A DNA stretch of 7,216 nucleotides from Candidatus Gastranaerophilales bacterium (GTDB taxonomy: Bacteria > Cyanobacteriota > Vampirovibrionia > Gastranaerophilales > Gastranaerophilaceae): NCBI GenBank assembly GCA_944324205.1, contig CALUVK010000074.1, positions 1 through 7,216 of the forward strand. The letters are read 5' to 3'. Positions 5,362 through 7,216 of this stretch are shown here, one piece after another. How positions within the stretch are numbered: the stretch's first letter is position 1; each line of letters begins with the position of its first letter. The position numbers and the translations under genes are program-made. A model generated the notes under the pieces. That model worked only from the letters and a program-made list of their open reading frames with translations. It did not search any database and was not told the origin of the DNA.

Positions 5362-6088
5362 AAGTTTCTCTATTTCTTGTTTTCATCCATTCTTCTTTTG
5401 GAAGATCTGAAACAATATTTCCGTCTTTAAATTTAATTACTCTGGAACAGTATTCTGCAATATCAGGTTCGTGGGTTACTAGTACAATAGTTTTTCCTTC
5501 TTTACCATTAAAACCCTTATTTAACCTAACAAAAAATTCCATAACTTCAATACTAGTTTTTGTATCAAGATTTCCGGTAGGTTCGTCTGCTAAAATTAGT
5601 GGAGCATCATTTACCAATGCTCTTGCTATAGCAACCCTTTGTTGCTGACCGCCTGACATTTGGTTTGGCATATGAGACTCTCGGTTTTTTAAACCAACAA
5701 TTGCTAAAGCTTCTTTTGCACGTCTGTGCCTCTCTTCTTCGGGAATACCTTTGTATATCATGGGGAGTTCAACATTTTCCAGTGCAGAAGTTCTAGAGAT
5801 AAGATTGAATCCTTGAAATACAAAACCGATTTTTAGATTTCTTATTTGTGATAATTCTTCAGGATTTAAAGAAAAAACGTCAACTCCATCAAGATGATAA
5901 CTTCCGCTCGTAGGCTTATCAAGGGTCCCAAGCATATTCATACAAGTAGATTTTCCGGAACCTGATGCACCCATTATTGCAACAAACTCACCTTTTTCAA
6001 CGGAAAAAGAAACTCCATTTAATGCATTAAAGCTTTCTTCTTCTGTTTTATATGTTTTTATTACATTTTTTATCTCTATTAAAGGCAT
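5360..6088 (-). CDS. ABC transporter ATP-binding protein, MacB/LolD/YknY family
   Basis: This 242-residue ATPase would power a MacB-type (mechanotransmission) transporter acting on lipoproteins, peptides or drugs at the inner membrane. All nucleotide-binding elements are intact: Walker A GASGSGKST (40-48), Q-loop Gln92 in GFVFQGFNL, signature MSGGQQQRVAIARAL (144-158), Walker B LILADEP (164-170) with D-loop GNLD (172-175), and the switch His206 in VTHE. The run through SRTSALENVELPM is typical of the family. Length matches the usual 220-250 residues. The gene lies 66 nt downstream of topA on the same strand and could be co-transcribed with it. No permease or adaptor follows, because the next gene converges from the other strand. 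The ATG has no good Shine-Dalgarno site, and a TAATAT at 6095-6100 ends 6 nt before it. Family is secure; substrate is unknown. Confidence 0.92.
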   Translation of the reverse strand: MPLIEIKNVIKTYKTEEESFNALNGVSFSVEKGEFVAIMGASGSGKSTCMNMLGTLDKPTSGSYHLDGVDVFSLNPEELSQIRNLKIGFVFQGFNLISRTSALENVELPMIYKGIPEEERHRRAKEALAIVGLKNRESHMPNQMSGGQQQRVAIARALVNDAPLILADEPTGNLDTKTSIEVMEFFVRLNKGFNGKEGKTIVLVTHEPDIAEYCSRVIKFKDGNIVSDLPKEEWMKTRNRET

Positions 6089-6094
6089 AGCACC

Positions 6095-6100
6095 ATATTA
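6095..6100 (-). promoter_or_regulatory. Possible -10 element before the ABC ATPase gene
   Basis: The minus strand reads TAATAT, ending 6 nt before the ATG at 6088. A weak TTATCA lies 18 bp upstream. If used, it would give a leaderless transcript, which would fit the lack of a Shine-Dalgarno site. Co-transcription from topA is an equally good explanation, so support is low. Confidence 0.25.
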
Positions 6101-6154
6101 CTACAAAAATAAATGGTATGATAAGTAGTAAATCATTTGTATAGTATTTCGTCT

Positions 6155-7216
6155 TTATTCTTCATTTGATTCGCCTAGCTGGCGTTTAAAAGAGCAGGTG
6201 CGGCTTGAGCAGACTTCAAAGAGACCGTTTTTAGTATTTTTCTTAACCAGAAGTTCGCCGCATTCAGGGCAGGTATTTCCACTAGGCTCATCCCAGAGAG
6301 CGTAAGAGCATTCAGGATAACGATTACAGCCAAAGAATACTTTGCCGTATTTTGATTTCTTTTCAATAATAACCCCTTCGCCGCATTTCGGGCATTTCAC
6401 ACCGGTAGAGCGGATATATTTTTTGCGGTTCTTGCATTCCTTACATTCAAGATATTTTCCGTAAGGCCCTATTTTCATTACCATTTCACCGCCGCATTTT
6501 TCGCATTTCTCTTCAACAGTATTGTTATCTTCATTAACATCATCAAGCTCTACGCTGTTATTAAGTGAAATGATTGTTTTGCATTCGGGATAGCCGGAAC
6601 ACCCTAAAAACTGGCTCCCGAAACGGCTTGTTTTTACAAGCATAACGCGGCCGCAGTTCGGGCATTTCTTATCGCTTTCTATAACTACTCTCTGCGGATT
6701 TTTCATTACGGAATTTACTACTTCCATAAACGGAGTGTAAAACTCTTTTAAGACTACATTCCAGACAGCTTTTTTTTCTGCAATCTTATCGAGTTTTTCT
6801 TCCATGCCGGCTGTAAATTTGTAATCCATAATATCCGAGAATTGGCTTACAAGCTGTTTGCAGACGGTTCTTCCAAGAAGTGTCGGATGAAGGGCTTTGT
6901 CCTTTTTTTCAACATACTTTCTGGTTTGGATTACGGTAATAATTGTAGCGTAAGTTGACGGACGCCCGATGCCGTGTTCTTCAAGCGCTTTAACAAGAGA
7001 TGCTTCATTGTACCTCGGAGGCGGCTGTGTGAAATGCTGTTTTGGCGAAATTTCTTTACATTTAACCTTATCCCCGTTTTCAAGGTCAGGAATTTTAGCG
7101 TCTGCTTCTTTTTCATCCTCTTCTGCGTCATTATAGAGCTTTAAGAATCCGTCAAATAAGATTTTGCTCGTGCCGGCTTTTAAGTTATAATCGCCTGCTT
7201 TTATATCAATAGTCTT
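6155..7216 (-). CDS. topA: DNA topoisomerase I, C-terminal part (5' end beyond the right edge)
   Basis: The frame is open to the window edge and encodes the last 353 residues of a type IA topoisomerase, which relaxes negative supercoils through a transient tyrosine-DNA bond. Numbering from the edge, residues 65-90 contain the conserved PPRYNEASLVK and HGIGRPSTYA motifs. ALHPTLLGRTV and MDYKFTAGMEEKLDKIA follow (108-146), completing the core. The C-terminal tail has four complete C4 zinc ribbons: Cys185/188/206/212, 238/241/258/261, 275/278/297/303 and 316/319/336/341, which in this family bind single-stranded DNA. The Toprim domain and catalytic tyrosine are in the missing N-terminal part. 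An ATG at 6829 is internal, not a start, because homologous sequence continues upstream in frame. The gene ends in TAA at 6155-6157, 66 nt before the ABC ATPase, with no clear terminator between them. Confidence 0.96.
   Translation of the reverse strand, partial: KTIDIKAGDYNLKAGTSKILFDGFLKLYNDAEEDEKEADAKIPDLENGDKVKCKEISPKQHFTQPPPRYNEASLVKALEEHGIGRPSTYATIITVIQTRKYVEKKDKALHPTLLGRTVCKQLVSQFSDIMDYKFTAGMEEKLDKIAEKKAVWNVVLKEFYTPFMEVVNSVMKNPQRVVIESDKKCPNCGRVMLVKTSRFGSQFLGCSGYPECKTIISLNNSVELDDVNEDNNTVEEKCEKCGGEMVMKIGPYGKYLECKECKNRKKYIRSTGVKCPKCGEGVIIEKKSKYGKVFFGCNRYPECSYALWDEPSGNTCPECGELLVKKNTKNGLFEVCSSRTCSFKRQLGESNEE

Noticed and set aside
6089..6154. Possible terminator between topA and the ABC ATPase
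   Set aside because: Only weak ATGAT/ATCAT and ACCAT/ATGGT pairings without a T-tract, so read-through looks more likely.
6175..6366. Minus-strand frame of 63 codons within topA in another frame
   Set aside because: Lies entirely within the zinc-ribbon coding region, which is clearly the real frame.
6827..6829. ATG as the start of a short zinc-ribbon protein
   Set aside because: The topoisomerase I sequence continues upstream in the same frame to the window edge with conserved motifs, so this Met is internal.
6931..7131. Minus-strand frame of 66 codons at the right end
   Set aside because: Out-of-frame shadow of topA; the topA frame there encodes the conserved GRPSTYA region.

Overview
The window is low-GC DNA in ordinary bacterial style: Shine-Dalgarno sites, compact operons, and A/T-flanked hairpin terminators. 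Cleavable signal peptides, a two-partner-secretion (TPS) type exoprotein and a periplasmic LTxxQ protein suggest a cell with two membranes. The protein style fits an uncultured gut-type bacterium, and my best guess is Gastranaerophilales (Vampirovibrionia/Melainabacteria, Cyanobacteriota). This rests on the short N-terminal tail of the first gene and the filamentous-haemagglutinin-type exoprotein. It is an inference, and no ribosomal RNA or other phylogenetic marker is present except part of topA.

Layout. Positions 1-377 (minus) hold the N-terminal part of an unrecognised protein that runs off the left edge. A 101-bp divergent intergenic region carries promoters for both directions. Positions 479-1922 (plus) hold a tight three-gene operon: a membrane-anchored zinc-type anti-sigma factor, an ECF sigma factor overlapping it by 4 nt, and a secreted Spy/CpxP-like LTxxQ protein. 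A strong terminator follows at 1942-1972. Positions 2103-4091 (plus) encode a 662-residue TPS-type exoprotein with its own promoter and terminator. Positions 4185-5348 (plus) encode a stand-alone ATP-grasp ligase. Two minus-strand genes converge on it: a MacB/LolD-type ABC ATPase (5360-6088) and, upstream of that, the C-terminal half of DNA topoisomerase I (6155-7216, cut by the right edge).

The most interesting unit is the anti-sigma / sigma / LTxxQ operon. It reads as a complete envelope-stress circuit. The anti-sigma would hold the sigma factor at the inner membrane. The periplasmic Spy/CpxP-like protein would be either the output (chaperone) or the sensor, as CnrX is in CnrYXH. A candidate ECF-type promoter, TTGAAC-N16-CGTTA, sits just upstream of the operon and would make it self-activating. 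The gene order, anti-sigma before sigma, is the reverse of the commonest arrangement.

The other genes look independent. The exoprotein has no TpsB pore in the window, the ABC ATPase has no permease in the window, and the ATP-grasp enzyme has no recognisable pathway partner. I found no tRNA, rRNA, insertion sequence, CRISPR array or riboswitch.
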